Source: an uncultured Aquimarina sp.
Lineage (GTDB): Bacteria > Bacteroidota > Bacteroidia > Flavobacteriales > Flavobacteriaceae
Length of the DNA stretch: 64,000 nucleotides
Assembly: GCA_947500505.1 (NCBI GenBank)
Contig: CANMSL010000013.1
Coordinates: 62,001-126,000, forward strand
Direction: 5' to 3'
The notes under the pieces were generated by a model. It worked only from the letters and a program-made list of their open reading frames with translations, had not been told where the DNA came from and did no database searches. Within the stretch, counting starts at the first letter, position 1. Every line of letters starts with the position of its first letter. Position numbers and translations under genes: made by a program. Below, in pieces: positions 44,125 to 53,179 of the stretch.

Positions 44125-45738
44125 TTATAAAATTATAACAGGCTTGCTATATCGTTGTTTGCCTTTAGTAATTCGATATGCATAAAATCCCTCAGATAAC
44201 ACGGTTTTAGAAGCTTCTTTAATATTAATTACATGCTCTCCTTCCAAAAGGATTTCATTTTTTAAATTTGCAATTTTTTGTCCAGACATACTATAAAGAT
44301 CAATATTTACATGACCGGCCTGAGCATTGCTAATATGGAGAAAAGATTGGTTTTCGGAATATGTAACTACGTGGTTGAAATTTTCGGGATTTGTTATTTC
44401 TTCGTCAGTAGCAGAACCATTGCAATCAAAACCAAGATCAAGTGAATCATATCGTTGACCAAGAAGAGTTTGATTTACAACAGTGCTGTCAATACATAAC
44501 CATTCTTTCATTATTGATGCATATACTTGTCTAAAATCATTAGTGTTATAAAGATTTCCATTTCGAGTTAAATTAGATAAATCAGGATGTTCTCCGATAA
44601 AGCCATTACCATCCAATCCGGTTCCAAAAAGCATCATTGGTGCGGCGGTACCATGATCTGTTCCTCGAGATCCATTTTCATTTACTCTTCTTCCAAACTC
44701 TGAAATTGTCATAGACACAACTTTATCATCCCATCCGGCATCTTTAAGGTCTTCATAAAAATAAGCCATAGTTTCTGATAGCTGAGTGATGAGTTCTTCT
44801 TGTCTATTTAATTGATCATTGTGTGTATCAAAACCTCCCAAGGTAACGAAGTATACTTTAGTCCCCAAATTACCTTTTATAAGCCTGGAAACAACGCTTA
44901 ATTGTTGAGAAAGTCTATTGTCCGGGTAATTTCCGTAATCAGACGTACTTTCATATGCGTCATTAATAACCCCAGCATAGGTAAAAGTGGTATTGGCGAT
45001 TCCTTTTAGATATCCTACTTTTTCTCCATGCGTGCAGTTCGGAAGATTGTTTAGGTCGTAGAGAGACCCATTTTGGGCGATTTCATAAAGCTTTTTTGGG
45101 TCAGCTACAGAAAAAGCAAAATTATTTTGATCTCCATTAAATATCATGTTACCACTACTTCCTATTTGAATTGCGGCAGGTCGTTCTGGTGGATTCAATA
45201 AATAATCAGGATATAAGTTTTCAAAATATCTGCCCATCCATCCGGTATTTTCTTCATCAATTACATCTGAAGTTGCCCAGATATCAGAACCGGTAAAATG
45301 TGATAGAGAACTTTCTTCATATCCAACGCCGTGCACTATTTTCATCTGACCTTCTCCCCATAATTGCTGAAATTTGTTTGCATAATTAGGCATCCCATAG
45401 TCATCATTAAGTTTGAATAGTTGATTTTCTGGTATTTTTATGTTAGGACGAGCAGAGGCATATGTGTCATATTGATTTATAGGGACAACGGTATTTAAAC
45501 CGTCATTTCCTCCTTTAAGCCTTACAATAACAAGCACTCTATCTGTTTCAGAATCATTAAGTGCAGCAGATAAAGGAGAAGGTTTTGATACAGATAACGC
45601 TGTATTAGCTAATGCTACAGTGCCTCCACCAACAATACCTAATGCTTGTAAAAAAGAACGTCTATTCCATTTTTTATGTTCTATATTATTACAGCTACCG
45701 GGTTTCGGTGAGAAATTTTTATAATGAGTATCGCACAT
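44125..45738 (-). CDS. DUF1501 protein with Tat signal and sorting tail, copy 1
   Basis: A 537-residue protein. The KKWNRRSFLQALG-type start is a twin-arginine (Tat) signal. The body is the DUF1501 sulfatase-like fold (GGNDGLNTVV near residue 75, TMTISEFGRRVNE, DHGTAAPMMLFG). The last 80 residues (LHISNAQAGHVNIDLYSMSGQKIANL and the YRITKGKQRYSKPVIIL end) are a type A sorting domain of the type IX secretion system. The protein should leave the cytoplasm folded by Tat and then be placed on or beyond the cell surface. The DUF1800 gene precedes it by seven bases; the partner is expected to act with it. A paralogue follows the same order at 47.6 kb. Confidence 0.88.
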   Translation of the reverse strand: MCDTHYKNFSPKPGSCNNIEHKKWNRRSFLQALGIVGGGTVALANTALSVSKPSPLSAALNDSETDRVLVIVRLKGGNDGLNTVVPINQYDTYASARPNIKIPENQLFKLNDDYGMPNYANKFQQLWGEGQMKIVHGVGYEESSLSHFTGSDIWATSDVIDEENTGWMGRYFENLYPDYLLNPPERPAAIQIGSSGNMIFNGDQNNFAFSVADPKKLYEIAQNGSLYDLNNLPNCTHGEKVGYLKGIANTTFTYAGVINDAYESTSDYGNYPDNRLSQQLSVVSRLIKGNLGTKVYFVTLGGFDTHNDQLNRQEELITQLSETMAYFYEDLKDAGWDDKVVSMTISEFGRRVNENGSRGTDHGTAAPMMLFGTGLDGNGFIGEHPDLSNLTRNGNLYNTNDFRQVYASIMKEWLCIDSTVVNQTLLGQRYDSLDLGFDCNGSATDEEITNPENFNHVVTYSENQSFLHISNAQAGHVNIDLYSMSGQKIANLKNEILLEGEHVINIKEASKTVLSEGFYAYRITKGKQRYSKPVIIL

Positions 45739-45745
45739 GATGTTT

Positions 45746-47206
45746 CTATTTAAGTTGGAATTCGGGAATCGTTATAAGAAATTGTAAAAGTATATAGACT
45801 TGTCTGGGAGCAGTGTTCCAGTTAAGACTCCAGGTGCCGTCTTCAAAATAATTTTCGGGAACCTGATCTTTAAAAATTTCTAATCCTTGACTGTATTCTG
45901 TAGCACTTAGTAACTCTTTGGAAAGAAAATAATCCAAAATCGATCTGGAAACAAGTTCCACGTCACTAGAATCGCCACCCATAATACTTATTGCAAGCAC
46001 CCTAAATTGCTCTTCATTATGTCGCCATGATCTCCAAAGATACCAACCTATCCTATCCCATCTTGTGGTTAACGTACTAGAGTCTATCCAGTCCTTATCT
46101 CCCTGCCAACCTGCAACATCAACCGGTTTTAATAATTCTTGGCCTAATTCCTGACATCCACCGCGAATTTTGTTGTTAAACTCAAAATCTGCGGGTAATT
46201 CGAAATTTAGATCTTTAAAGAAATTAACCTGAATATCAACAGGACTTTTAATGCATACGCCTAGACTTCTTTGGTCAAAGAAATGCTCACTTTTAAATAG
46301 TTGCCTAAGTACGGGTGCTATTTCAAAATTAGTTTCAAAAAAGGTCTGAGCAAGTTGATTAACAATATTTTCATTAACAACAGGACTAATAAAGTACCGA
46401 TATAATTTAGTACATATGAACTGGGCTATTTGTTGAGGTCTTTCTTCAAATAATATTCTAATTATATCATAATAATCCCAGTTGCCAGTTTGACCAAAAA
46501 TGGTCTTTTCCTCATTGTCAAATTTGTTTTCATCAAAAGTAATTGGACCCCAACGTAGCTCTCTTTTATTCCAGCCAGTTAATGCTCTAGCCGTTTCAAC
46601 GATATCATTTTGCGTATAACCATTGTCTACACCTAGTGTAAATAACTCATAAAGCTCCCTTCCGTAATTTTCGTTGGGTCTATTTTTGGTGTTTTCATTA
46701 CCATTAAGGTAAATTAGCATTGCTGAAGATAGTCCGATATCACTAGTAAAATCTTTAAAATTACCTAAAGCATGAAGTTGTAAGAGATTATAATATTGAA
46801 ACATATACGCAGGGCTGCTATATACATTATCTTCTGTTACAAAATGATTACTCCAGAATAATGTCAAACGATCTCGTAAGTTATTTTGAAACATATCTGC
46901 TACCATTTGATTTTTCCAATTTCTTCTATACTCAACAGAATTTTCTGGAGTAGCATCAAAGTCATCTTTAACCCAATAACCCCATTCTGGTGCTGGAGTT
47001 GGGTTTAGATTCAGGGCTTCATCAATTAGATTATCAATTAAGGTAGAAGGATTTTGGTTAAGAGCATTATCTACTGTTTCTGGAATTGCTCCAAAACCTA
47101 GTCTTCTAAACAAATGATTTACTTTTTGTCTATTCCAGGGATTTGAATCAGTAGGAGAATAGACGTTTAATGAAGCAACATTACATGAAGTATTTGTTGT
47201 TATCAT
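45746..47206 (-). CDS. DUF1800 protein, copy 1
   Basis: A 486-residue protein with the DUF1800 features: HLFRRLGFGAIPETVDNALN at the N-terminus, LTLFWSNHFVTEDN, NYGRELYELFTLGVDNGYTQND, and the later LTGWN and HFFDQR motifs. Unlike its DUF1501 partner it has no evident signal peptide. The pair is widespread and of unknown function, often thought of as a secreted complex; export of DUF1800 with the Tat-borne partner is inference. It sits just before the DUF1501 gene on the same strand, with a paralogue pair upstream. Confidence 0.85.
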   Translation of the reverse strand: MITTNTSCNVASLNVYSPTDSNPWNRQKVNHLFRRLGFGAIPETVDNALNQNPSTLIDNLIDEALNLNPTPAPEWGYWVKDDFDATPENSVEYRRNWKNQMVADMFQNNLRDRLTLFWSNHFVTEDNVYSSPAYMFQYYNLLQLHALGNFKDFTSDIGLSSAMLIYLNGNENTKNRPNENYGRELYELFTLGVDNGYTQNDIVETARALTGWNKRELRWGPITFDENKFDNEEKTIFGQTGNWDYYDIIRILFEERPQQIAQFICTKLYRYFISPVVNENIVNQLAQTFFETNFEIAPVLRQLFKSEHFFDQRSLGVCIKSPVDIQVNFFKDLNFELPADFEFNNKIRGGCQELGQELLKPVDVAGWQGDKDWIDSSTLTTRWDRIGWYLWRSWRHNEEQFRVLAISIMGGDSSDVELVSRSILDYFLSKELLSATEYSQGLEIFKDQVPENYFEDGTWSLNWNTAPRQVYILLQFLITIPEFQLK

Positions 47207-47600
47207 AAATGGGTTAAGTTAGTTAATAGTATTCTGACAATATTAAATTTTGAAACGCTATCATTTGATTATTAGTTTCTTATTAAGAAACGTTTAGCTC
47301 TTATTATGAAAATTTTTGGTTTTTTATTTTCATAAGAAGCATTTCAAACAGAGTAAAAACATATGAATTTATGAATTCAGTAACCAGATGTGTTAAGGTT
47401 TTTAGTATTCGTAGTAGATTAGCGAGAATTTGTCGTTTAAAAAATCTATAAAACCATTAAACCCTTTAAAAGAGATAAGTAATAGGTTACAATAGTCTTA
47501 AATAATTTATAAGTATTTTATGGTAATAATTGTTTTGACATAAAAAAGCCCTGATCTTTTTAAAATCAGAGCTCTTTGAATTTGATATACGATTACGGTA
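47207..47600. other. Intergenic region between the two DUF1800-DUF1501 pairs
   Basis: About 390 AT-rich bases. The only clear feature is the minus-strand terminator at its right end; the left part should hold the promoter of the first DUF1800 gene. No reading frame or RNA gene was seen. Confidence 0.45.
47541..47577 (-). terminator. Rho-independent terminator after DUF1501 copy 2
   Basis: On the minus strand, GCTCTGAT and ATCAGGGC pair (with one wobble) around a loop of about nine bases, followed by TTTTTTAT. It lies about 25 bases after the stop of the second DUF1501 gene. Confidence 0.75.
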
Positions 47601-49235
47601 TTATGAAATTAATAATGACTTACTAAATTCACCAGTTCCGGTTTCTATTCTATAAACATATTGACCGGTACTTAATCTTGTTCCTGCAGATTCTTTAACA
47701 TTAATAACATGATCACCTTCTAAAAGCATTTCATTTCTTAACGTGGCTACTTTCTGTCCAATGATATTAAACAAGGTGATATCCACATGGGTAGTTTCCG
47801 GGTTATTAATATTGATAAAGGTTTGCCCACCATCATAGGTAACTATGTGCGAAAGAGTCTCTCCATCTCCCGGAATGTTAGGACTAACGCCGCCACAGGT
47901 AAATCCTAAATCTATGGATTCAAAATCTGCACCTAATAATGCTCTGTTTACAGTATCTGGATCAATACATAACCATTCTTTCATTATAGTAGAATAAATC
48001 TGTCTAAAATCATTAGTACTTTCTGCATTAAAACCTACTGTTGGATTTGAAGGTAGTGTTGGATGTTCCCCTATAAAACCATTACCATTAAGTCCTGTCC
48101 CAAAAAACATCATAGGCGCTACAGTACCGTGGTCAGTTCCTAAAGAGCCGTTTTCTACCAGTCTTCTCCCAAATTCTGAAATTGTCATAGTTAGCACTTT
48201 ATCGTCCCACCCTGAAGCTTGCAAATCTGCATAAAAATTACTAATACCTTCAGAGAAGGAGTTCAATAGTTGCTGATGTCTTTGTATCTGATTGTTATGA
48301 GTATCAAATCCACCCAACGTGACCATAAATACTTTGGTTCCCAAGTTCCCTTTAATTAATCGCGCAACAATTCGCATTTGTCTGGCAAAGTTGTCATCTT
48401 CTAAGTACCCTCCAAAATCTGTAGATCTATTAAAAGCTTCATAAATTGCTTCAGCATATGTGTAAGTCACATTGGTACTTTCTCTAATAAAATTAAGACG
48501 ATCGCCATAGGTACAATCTGGTGAAGGATCTAAACTATATCCTTGGTTTTCAATATATGATTCTAATCTTCGAGGATCAGAAATGGCAAAAGAGAAATCA
48601 TTTTCGGGACCTTTAAAAATAAGATTTCCGATACTTCCTATCTGGATAGATGGTGGACTGGGTGGTGGACTAGTAATATAACTAGGATATAGTTCCTGAA
48701 AGTATCTTCCCATAAACCCAGAACGTTCTTCTTCAGTTAGATTGGTATTTGCCCAAATATCGGTTCCTCTAAAATGTGATAATGTTTGATCTTCATAACC
48801 AACTCCGTGTGCAACTTTCATTTGTCCGTCACCCCATAAATTTTCTAATTTATTCATAGGTTTAGGCATAGCATATTCATTTTCTTCCAGATTGATAAAT
48901 TCACTTGGAGGAATTTTAATTAACGGTCTGGCGTTTGCATAAATATCATATTGATTTACAGGAATTATTGTATTGTAACCATCATTTCCGCCACCTAATC
49001 TGCATATGATTAGGATTTTATCTGTTTCAGCCTGGCTTAAGGCCAAAGATAGTGGAGACGGTCTGGAGACAGTTAAGTTGGTATTTGCCAACATCATAGA
49101 ACCTCCTCCTACTAGGCCTAAGGCTTGCAAAAAAGATCTACGGTTCCATTTTTTGTGTTCATCTGGATTACAAACTCCTTCTTTCGAAGTGTGTTTTACT
49201 TCTTTTATATTGTTATGGTGGTGTGTATTACACAT
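47601..49235 (-). CDS. DUF1501 protein with Tat signal and sorting tail, copy 2
   Basis: A 544-residue paralogue of the other DUF1501 protein in this window, with the same KKWNRRSFLQALG Tat signal, GGGNDGYNTII core, TMTISEFGRRLVENGSLG segment, and a C-terminal type A sorting tail ending FSKSLLIS. I use the start MCNTHHHNN at 49235, parallel to copy 1, instead of the longer open frame that would overlap the upstream gene. It ends in a clear terminator. It follows its DUF1800 partner by seven bases. The sequence between and around the copies suggests a tandem duplication of the whole two-gene unit. Confidence 0.87.
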   Translation of the reverse strand: MCNTHHHNNIKEVKHTSKEGVCNPDEHKKWNRRSFLQALGLVGGGSMMLANTNLTVSRPSPLSLALSQAETDKILIICRLGGGNDGYNTIIPVNQYDIYANARPLIKIPPSEFINLEENEYAMPKPMNKLENLWGDGQMKVAHGVGYEDQTLSHFRGTDIWANTNLTEEERSGFMGRYFQELYPSYITSPPPSPPSIQIGSIGNLIFKGPENDFSFAISDPRRLESYIENQGYSLDPSPDCTYGDRLNFIRESTNVTYTYAEAIYEAFNRSTDFGGYLEDDNFARQMRIVARLIKGNLGTKVFMVTLGGFDTHNNQIQRHQQLLNSFSEGISNFYADLQASGWDDKVLTMTISEFGRRLVENGSLGTDHGTVAPMMFFGTGLNGNGFIGEHPTLPSNPTVGFNAESTNDFRQIYSTIMKEWLCIDPDTVNRALLGADFESIDLGFTCGGVSPNIPGDGETLSHIVTYDGGQTFININNPETTHVDITLFNIIGQKVATLRNEMLLEGDHVINVKESAGTRLSTGQYVYRIETGTGEFSKSLLIS

Positions 49236-49242
49236 AAGTTTA

Positions 49243-50787
49243 TTATTTAAGTTGGAATTCAGGGACTTCATCAATATGACTCAGCAACGCGTAGAACTGG
49301 TCAGAAACTCCTGGCAAGTCTAGTGTCCAAATAAATGGAGCAACGGCGTCTGGCTCATAATAATTATCGGGATAAAACTCTTTGAAAATAGCCAAGGCTT
49401 CATCAAATAAAGTTTGATCTTCTAATCCTCTTGGAAGAAAATAATCTAAAATAGCTTTTACAACGATGGTTACCTGTTCTCCTTGTAAGCTGTTATTCAC
49501 AAATCCATCTGCCAATGTTCCGATAGGCAAACCATTTAAGAAGTCACTAAATTGTGTTTGATTTTGAGAATAAAAAGTATTTAGAATGTTTTGGATACCT
49601 TCCCATCTTCCAATTAAATAATCAGGACTAATCCAATCTTCATCTCCTTGCCAGCCTTCTACATCGATCGGATTTAAAACTTCCTGTCCTATAGTCGTGG
49701 TTCTACCTAATAAGGAATTTAGCGATGCGATCGTAGGAGGCGATTCAAAATTTAATTGTTTAAAGAAATTAACAAATAAATCTATAGGGCTTTTAATAAT
49801 TGCACCAATAGCTTGCTGATCAAAGAAATGCTCACTTTTAAAAAGTTGTCGCAATACCGGAGCAATCTGCCAGTTATTGGTAATAAACGTTTGTGCCATT
49901 TGTGCAACGATATCTTCATTACAAGTAGGGCTTACAAAATAAGTATATAATTTACCACAGATAAAATTAGCTATAAGAGTTTCACGCTGTGTAAATAAAT
50001 GGGCAATTACATCATCGGGACTGCCCAAACCATAGTATCCAAAATTTGCTGATTGGCCAAAAATTGTTTTGGTGTCGTTGCTAAAACGAGCTGGATTAAA
50101 GGTAATAGGCCCCCAAGGGATATCATTGGTCTCTACCCAACCAGTTATGGCTTTTGCAGTTTCGATGACATCACTTTCATTATATCCGTTATCTACACCT
50201 AATGTAAACAATTCATAGAGCTCTCTAGCGTAGTTTTCATTAGGTCTGTCCCTGGTATTCTCATCACCATTTAGATAAACTAACATAGCTGAAGAAATAC
50301 CTATATCATATACAAACTGTCTGAAATTACCAAGAGCGTGAAACTGTAAAAGATTATAGTATTGATATTGATAGGCAGGACTCCTGTAGACTTGATCTTC
50401 AGTAACAAAATGATTGCTCCAAAATAATGTCAATCTATCTCTGAGACCATTTTGAAGGAAATCATAGATCATTTGTCTTTTACCTTCACTACGGTAAAAT
50501 CTGGTATCATTATCTTCATTCGCCATTTCGGCGGCTTCAAACTGATCACGATTCCAGAAAGCCCATTCAGGCGCCGGTGAAGGAACTAAGGCAATAGCCT
50601 GATCAATTAATGAATCTATTAAAGTAGAAGGGTCATTTTGATTTAAAGCATCAATTACCTGATTTTTAGTGGCTCCAAAGGCGACTCGGCGGTATAAATG
50701 ATTTATTTTACTTACATTCCAGGGGTTCTCTGTAGTCGGAACGTAAGGATCCAAAGATGCTAAGTTACAAGAAGTATCAGAGATCAT
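49243..50787 (-). CDS. DUF1800 protein, copy 2
   Basis: A 514-residue paralogue of the DUF1800 copy 1 protein, with HLYRRVAFGATKNQVIDALN, NHFVTEDQVYRSPAYQYQYY, NENYARELYELFTLGVDNGY, and HFFDQQAIGA motifs. It has some extra sequence toward the C-terminus (around 385-470) relative to copy 1. The start is ATG 50787 (MISDTSCNLASL), which aligns with MITTNTSCNVASL of copy 1; an upstream TTG at 50793 is less likely. No signal peptide. It heads the second DUF1800-DUF1501 unit. Confidence 0.85.
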   Translation of the reverse strand: MISDTSCNLASLDPYVPTTENPWNVSKINHLYRRVAFGATKNQVIDALNQNDPSTLIDSLIDQAIALVPSPAPEWAFWNRDQFEAAEMANEDNDTRFYRSEGKRQMIYDFLQNGLRDRLTLFWSNHFVTEDQVYRSPAYQYQYYNLLQFHALGNFRQFVYDIGISSAMLVYLNGDENTRDRPNENYARELYELFTLGVDNGYNESDVIETAKAITGWVETNDIPWGPITFNPARFSNDTKTIFGQSANFGYYGLGSPDDVIAHLFTQRETLIANFICGKLYTYFVSPTCNEDIVAQMAQTFITNNWQIAPVLRQLFKSEHFFDQQAIGAIIKSPIDLFVNFFKQLNFESPPTIASLNSLLGRTTTIGQEVLNPIDVEGWQGDEDWISPDYLIGRWEGIQNILNTFYSQNQTQFSDFLNGLPIGTLADGFVNNSLQGEQVTIVVKAILDYFLPRGLEDQTLFDEALAIFKEFYPDNYYEPDAVAPFIWTLDLPGVSDQFYALLSHIDEVPEFQLK

Positions 50788-50890
50788 AGGCAAATAGGTT
50801 TATTAGTGTTAAGGGACAATTTTCACTGTAATATAATAGTTTAGAACGAAAACATTTGTTAATTAGTATCATAAAATTAAATTTTAAGAA

Positions 50891-51787
50891 ATGTTGAAGC
50901 CTGATTCTTTACAAAAAGGAGATAAAATAGCAATAGTTTCTACAGCCAGAAAAATTACTAAGAAAGAAATTGATGAAGCAATTACTATTCTTAAAAAATG
51001 GGACTTAACCCCTGTTATCGGTTCAACAATTGGTATAGAGAATAATCAATTTGCAGGATCAGATGAAGATAGAAGAACTGATTTTCAGAAAATGTTAGAT
51101 GATAAAGAAATTAAAGCTATATGGTGTGCTCGCGGAGGATATGGTACGGTTCGAATCATAGACCGATTAGACTTTGCCGCTTTTATAAGAAAACCAAAGT
51201 GGATTGTTGGTTACTCTGATATAACAGTCTTACATTCTCATATCCATAGTCTAAACATTTCCACCATACACGCAGCAATGCCAATTGATATTTATAAAAG
51301 CACAGAGATGTCTAGAAAAACACTTCGCAACGCATTGTACGGAGTAAGCAGTACTCATACTATTAAATCTAATAGCAATAATAAACCAGGGAATTGTACA
51401 GGAAGACTTGTTGGGGGTAATTTATCTATTTTATATTCGTTATGCGGTTCTGTATCTTCCATCAAAACTAAAGGTAAAATACTTTGTATAGAGGATCTGG
51501 ACGAATATTTATATCATATTGACCGAATGTTACAGAACTTAAAACGTAATGGATATTTTGACGAATTATCAGGTTTACTTGTAGGAGGGATGACAAAAAT
51601 GCATGACAACAATGTTCCTTTTGGGAAAAATGTAGAGGAAATTATTTTAGATGCGGTCAAGGAATATGATTTTCCTGTGGTATTTGATTTCCCCTTAGGA
51701 CATATTGATGATAACTGGGCTTTAGTACTGGGAGCACAAGTTTCATTGAATATTTCTAATGAGTTCGTAACCTTAGAATACGTATAA
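50891..51787 (+). CDS. LD-carboxypeptidase (S66 family)
   Basis: A 298-residue protein with the S66 signature: GYSDITVLH with nucleophile Ser109, CIEDLDEYLYHIDRML with the catalytic Glu, and FPLGHIDDN with the His. The family cleaves the terminal D-alanine from tetrapeptide stems during murein recycling (LdcA) or detoxifies microcin C-type compounds (MccF); the recycling role is more likely here. It has no signal peptide and is cytoplasmic. YraN follows two bases after its stop, so the two are co-transcribed. Confidence 0.9.
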   Translation: MLKPDSLQKGDKIAIVSTARKITKKEIDEAITILKKWDLTPVIGSTIGIENNQFAGSDEDRRTDFQKMLDDKEIKAIWCARGGYGTVRIIDRLDFAAFIRKPKWIVGYSDITVLHSHIHSLNISTIHAAMPIDIYKSTEMSRKTLRNALYGVSSTHTIKSNSNNKPGNCTGRLVGGNLSILYSLCGSVSSIKTKGKILCIEDLDEYLYHIDRMLQNLKRNGYFDELSGLLVGGMTKMHDNNVPFGKNVEEIILDAVKEYDFPVVFDFPLGHIDDNWALVLGAQVSLNISNEFVTLEYV

Positions 51788-51789
51788 AG

Positions 51790-52149
51790 ATGGCAGATCA
51801 TAATAAGCTTGGTAAAGAAGGGGAAAAATTAGCTATAGAATTTCTGGAAAAAAACCAGTATCATATTCTGGAAAAAAATTACAGATATCTGAAAGCCGAA
51901 ATTGATATCATTGCACAAAAAGGGAACACCATTATAGTTGTAGAAGTTAAAACCAGAAGCACTCCGGAATTTGGAGATCCTCAGGATTTTGTGAAACCGA
52001 AACAAATACAATTATTAGTAAAAGCAATTGATCATTATGTGGTGGAAAACGATTTGGATGTTGAGGTTCGTTTTGATATCGTAGCTATTATCAAAAATAA
52101 ATCCGGAATTAAAATTGAACATCTCGAAGATGCTTTTTACCATTTTTAA
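51790..52149 (+). CDS. yraN: YraN family protein (UPF0102)
   Basis: A 119-residue Holliday-junction-resolvase-like protein: GKEGEKLAIEFLEKNQYHILEKNYR at the start, then AEIDIIAQKGNTIIVVEVKTRS (the E-D-ExK nuclease-like residues) and VRFDIVAII. The family's role is unknown. It lies two bases after the LD-carboxypeptidase gene and 28 bases before the aldo/keto reductase gene, so the three form one unit. Confidence 0.9.
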   Translation: MADHNKLGKEGEKLAIEFLEKNQYHILEKNYRYLKAEIDIIAQKGNTIIVVEVKTRSTPEFGDPQDFVKPKQIQLLVKAIDHYVVENDLDVEVRFDIVAIIKNKSGIKIEHLEDAFYHF

Positions 52150-52177
52150 TCATATGCTGAAGTTAATAGAATAAAGA

Positions 52178-53074
52178 ATGAACTATCGCAAGCTTGGCAA
52201 TTCCGAATTAGAGGTTAGTGAGGTTTCTTTTGGGTGTATGTCCTTACACAAAGACATCAAAACTGTTAATAAATTGATACACGAGGCTTATGACTATGGC
52301 ATCAACTATTTTGATACTGCTGACATATATCAAAGTGGTCATAATGAAATGATGCTTGGAAAGGCGGTAAAAAATTTTAGAGATAAAATAATCATCGGTA
52401 CAAAAGTAGGTAATCAACCAAGGATAGACGGTAATAGTTGGGATTGGAATCCAAAAAAAGATTATATCCTTAAAGCTGTTGATGATAGTCTTCGTCGATT
52501 AAAGACGGATTATATAGACCTTTACCAATTGCACGGAGGTACTATTGATGATCCAATTGATGAAACTATAGATGCATTTGAAACGTTAATAAAAGAAGGG
52601 AAAATTAGATATTATGGGATCTCGTCTATACGACCAAATGTGATAAAAGAATATGTTAGACGTAGTAATATATCCAGCGTCATGATGCAATACAGCCTTT
52701 TGGATAGGAGGCCAGAAGAATCTTGTCTGGGTCTATTACAAAAAAATAATATCGGAGTACTGACAAGAGGATCCATAGCCAAAGGCTTGCTGGCAGGAAA
52801 ACCACCAGCTGATTATTTGAATTATACTACCTCGGAAGTAAAAAAGGTCATTGAGAAATTAAAAAACGTTTCTGGTGTAGATAAATCAATTGGTCAAACA
52901 GCAATTCAATTTGTGCTGAAACATCCATCAATAACGTCTTCGGTAGTGGGTCTTCGAATAAAGGAACAGTTGCTTGAATGCATACAAATCTTTAAAACTA
53001 GATCACTGTCAGATTTAGAACTACGACTTCTTAAGAGTACGGTTGAACCACTTATATATAAGAAACATAGATGA
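52178..53074 (+). CDS. Aldo/keto reductase
   Basis: A 298-residue TIM-barrel oxidoreductase. NYFDTADIYQSGHNEMMLG has the catalytic Asp-Tyr, KTDYIDLYQLHG has the catalytic His region, and the NADPH-binding segment near SVVGLRIKEQL is in place. Lys is probably that in KIIIGTKVGNQ. The family reduces aldehydes and ketones; the substrate here is unknown. It is the third gene in a run with the LD-carboxypeptidase and YraN genes. Confidence 0.88.
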   Translation: MNYRKLGNSELEVSEVSFGCMSLHKDIKTVNKLIHEAYDYGINYFDTADIYQSGHNEMMLGKAVKNFRDKIIIGTKVGNQPRIDGNSWDWNPKKDYILKAVDDSLRRLKTDYIDLYQLHGGTIDDPIDETIDAFETLIKEGKIRYYGISSIRPNVIKEYVRRSNISSVMMQYSLLDRRPEESCLGLLQKNNIGVLTRGSIAKGLLAGKPPADYLNYTTSEVKKVIEKLKNVSGVDKSIGQTAIQFVLKHPSITSSVVGLRIKEQLLECIQIFKTRSLSDLELRLLKSTVEPLIYKKHR

Positions 53075-53113
53075 TGAATATTGTTAGAACTTCCCTTTTT
53101 TAAATGTATGAAT

Positions 53114-53156
53114 GTACCCAATCGTTCGCGCTCATTTATGATTTCAACTATCTTTG
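53114..53156 (+). promoter_or_regulatory. Promoter and GTACCCAATCG element of the first AraC gene
   Basis: TATCTTTG (53149-53156) fits the TAnnTTTG -7 box, 23 bases before the ATG. Twenty bases upstream of it ends GTACCCAATCGTTCG (53114-53128). The same element at the same distance precedes the second AraC gene, and related versions precede the two NHL genes. Confidence 0.6.
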
Positions 53157-53179
53157 GGAGGTAACTATTAACTCTTTTT

